Assembly (NCBI GenBank): GCA_041623475.1
Contig: JBFJWU010000028.1
Coordinates: forward strand, 1 to 16,573
DNA: 16,573 nucleotides
Origin: JBFJWU01 sp041623475 [NCBI: bacterium]
GTDB taxonomy: Bacteria; J088
Direction: 5' to 3'
This document shows, piece by piece, positions 15,432 to 16,573 of this stretch (its first letter is position 1; the number at the start of each line of letters is the position of its first letter). The notes beneath the pieces are model-generated. The model did not search any database and was not told where the DNA came from. It saw only the letters and a program-made list of their open reading frames with translations. The position numbers and the translations under genes are program-made.

Positions 15432-16573
15432 GTGAGCAACGACAAAGAATACGACAAACAACTTGAGGACTGGCAGGAGTCGGTCCTGAGGCCCGCGCTC
15501 GGAAGATTCGGCGAACGGCTGGACCAGTTCGAAACGCTGAGCGGCATTCCGATCAACCGTCTGTATACGCCCCTGGATCGGGCCGAGACGGATGACGTGG
15601 AGTCCATCGGCCTGCCTGGCGAGTTTCCATTTACCCGGGGGCCCCAACCCAACATGTATCGGGGCAGGCTGTGGACCATGCGTCAGTTCGCCGGGTTTGG
15701 CAGTCCCGAAGACACCAATCGTCGTTTCCATTTCCTGCTGGACCACGGGATGACCGGACTAAGTACGGCATTTGATATGCCGACATTGATGGGCTACGAC
15801 GCAGACCACAAGCTGTCCCACGGAGAAGTCGGCAAAGAAGGGGTCTCTGTTTCGACGCTGGAAGACATGGAGATCCTGTTCGACGGCATTCCACTGGACA
15901 AGGTCAGCACCAGCATGACCATCAATGCTCCGGCGATCATCCTGATGGCGATGTATGTGGCCGTTGCACGCAAACAGGGGGTCGAGCCCGGCGCGATTTC
16001 GGGCACGATCCAGAACGACATGCTCAAGGAGTTCATTGCCCAGAAGGAGTGGATGATTCCACCGCGTCCAAGCGTCAAGCTGAACCTGGATATTGTCCAG
16101 TGGTGCACCGAGCACGCGCCGCGATTCCACGGCGTCAGTATCTCGGGGTATCACATTCGCGAAGCCGGTGCGACAGCCGCAGAAGAACTGGCATTTACGC
16201 TGGCCGATGGCCTGGCATATGTACGGGGCCTGGTCGATCGCGGCATGGACGTTGACACATTCGGTCCTCGGTTGAGTTTCTTCTGGGACGTGCACAATGA
16301 TTTCTTTGAAGAAATTGCGAAATTCCGCGCCGCCCGTCGAATCTGGGCCAAGGAAATGAAGCACCGTTTTGGATCACAAAGCGGTCGCACGATGATGCTG
16401 AAAACCCACGCCCAGACGGCCGGAGTCAGCCTGACCGCCCAGCAGCCGATGAACAACGTCGTCCGCGTCGCCATTCAGGCTCTTGCTGCGGTTCTGGGCG
16501 GTACCCAGAGCCTGCACACCAACAGCCTTGACGAAACCTATGCCCTGCCAACGGAGGAAGCCGTAGCCATCGC
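15432..16573 (+). CDS. acyl-CoA mutase large subunit, probably isobutyryl-CoA mutase type (cut by window edge)
   Basis: Adenosylcobalamin-dependent carbon-skeleton mutase of the methylmalonyl-CoA mutase family; 380 codons are visible. The substrate-binding barrel is clear: [15 protein letters not shown] (76-90), [34 protein letters not shown] (191-201), [13 protein letters not shown] (236-248, with H241), [20 protein letters not shown] and [13 protein letters not shown]. Where Propionibacterium methylmalonyl-CoA mutase has Y89 and R207, which hold the substrate carboxylate, this protein has F86 and Q204. That is the isobutyryl-CoA mutase pattern. A113 argues against 2-hydroxyisobutyryl-CoA mutase, which has Asp there. 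GTG 15432 is preferred over the in-frame ATG at 15423 because of ribosome-site spacing. Whether a cobalamin domain is fused or encoded separately cannot be seen. Confidence 0.88.
   Translation, partial: MSNDKEYDKQLEDWQESVLRPALGRFGERLDQFETLSGIPINRLYTPLDRAETDDVESIGLPGEFPFTRGPQPNMYRGRLWTMRQFAGFGSPEDTNRRFHFLLDHGMTGLSTAFDMPTLMGYDADHKLSHGEVGKEGVSVSTLEDMEILFDGIPLDKVSTSMTINAPAIILMAMYVAVARKQGVEPGAISGTIQNDMLKEFIAQKEWMIPPRPSVKLNLDIVQWCTEHAPRFHGVSISGYHIREAGATAAEELAFTLADGLAYVRGLVDRGMDVDTFGPRLSFFWDVHNDFFEEIAKFRAARRIWAKEMKHRFGSQSGRTMMLKTHAQTAGVSLTAQQPMNNVVRVAIQALAAVLGGTQSLHTNSLDETYALPTEEAVAI

Noticed and set aside
1-16573. tRNA, rRNA, riboswitch, CRISPR array, insertion sequence or attachment site
   Set aside because: Reading both strands I saw no cloverleaf, no spaced direct repeats and no transposase or integrase motif; structured RNAs could still be missed without a covariance-model search.

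Overview
The window is a gene-dense, GC-rich bacterial chromosomal segment with no mobile element, RNA gene or CRISPR array that I can see. It looks deltaproteobacterial in the broad sense (Myxococcota, Desulfobacterota, Bdellovibrionota or a relative). The evidence is a fused HisIE, a type II secretion GspL-GspM-GspN trio with the Geobacter/Leptospira-style GspN, an endonuclease-type MutL next to MiaA, and a stand-alone acyl-CoA mutase large subunit. Placement below that level would be a guess.

Left half (1-6147, all minus strand): one tightly packed operon, hisB-hisH-hisA-hisF-hisIE, followed by an 801-residue class III nucleotide-cyclase-like protein and the tRNA 2'-O-methyltransferase gene trmL, which runs off the left edge. 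The four junctions within the his genes overlap by 1 or 4 nt. The cyclase start overlaps the hisIE end by 32 nt. trmL has no ATG, GTG or TTG at its expected start: a CTG sits there, in the same frame as and just behind the cyclase TGA stop.

Middle (6148-6415): a 268-nt divergent intergenic region. It holds a plausible sigma70-type promoter for the his operon and an 8-bp inverted repeat around an A/T-tract core.

Right half (6416-16573, all plus strand): ftsK-mutL-miaA-accA-gspL-gspM-gspN, with gaps of at most about 50 nt and several stop/start overlaps. These cover chromosome translocation, mismatch repair, tRNA modification, fatty-acid initiation and secretion. An acyl-CoA mutase gene with its own likely promoter follows and is cut by the right edge. 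Its substrate-pocket residues (Phe and Gln where methylmalonyl-CoA mutase has Tyr and Arg) point to the isobutyryl-CoA mutase type.

Most genes are ordinary housekeeping genes. The points most worth a second look are the cyclase-like protein in the his operon (about 415 unassigned N-terminal residues, and a cyclase fold interrupted by a coiled coil), the in-frame TGA/CTG junction between it and trmL, and the mutase specificity signature.
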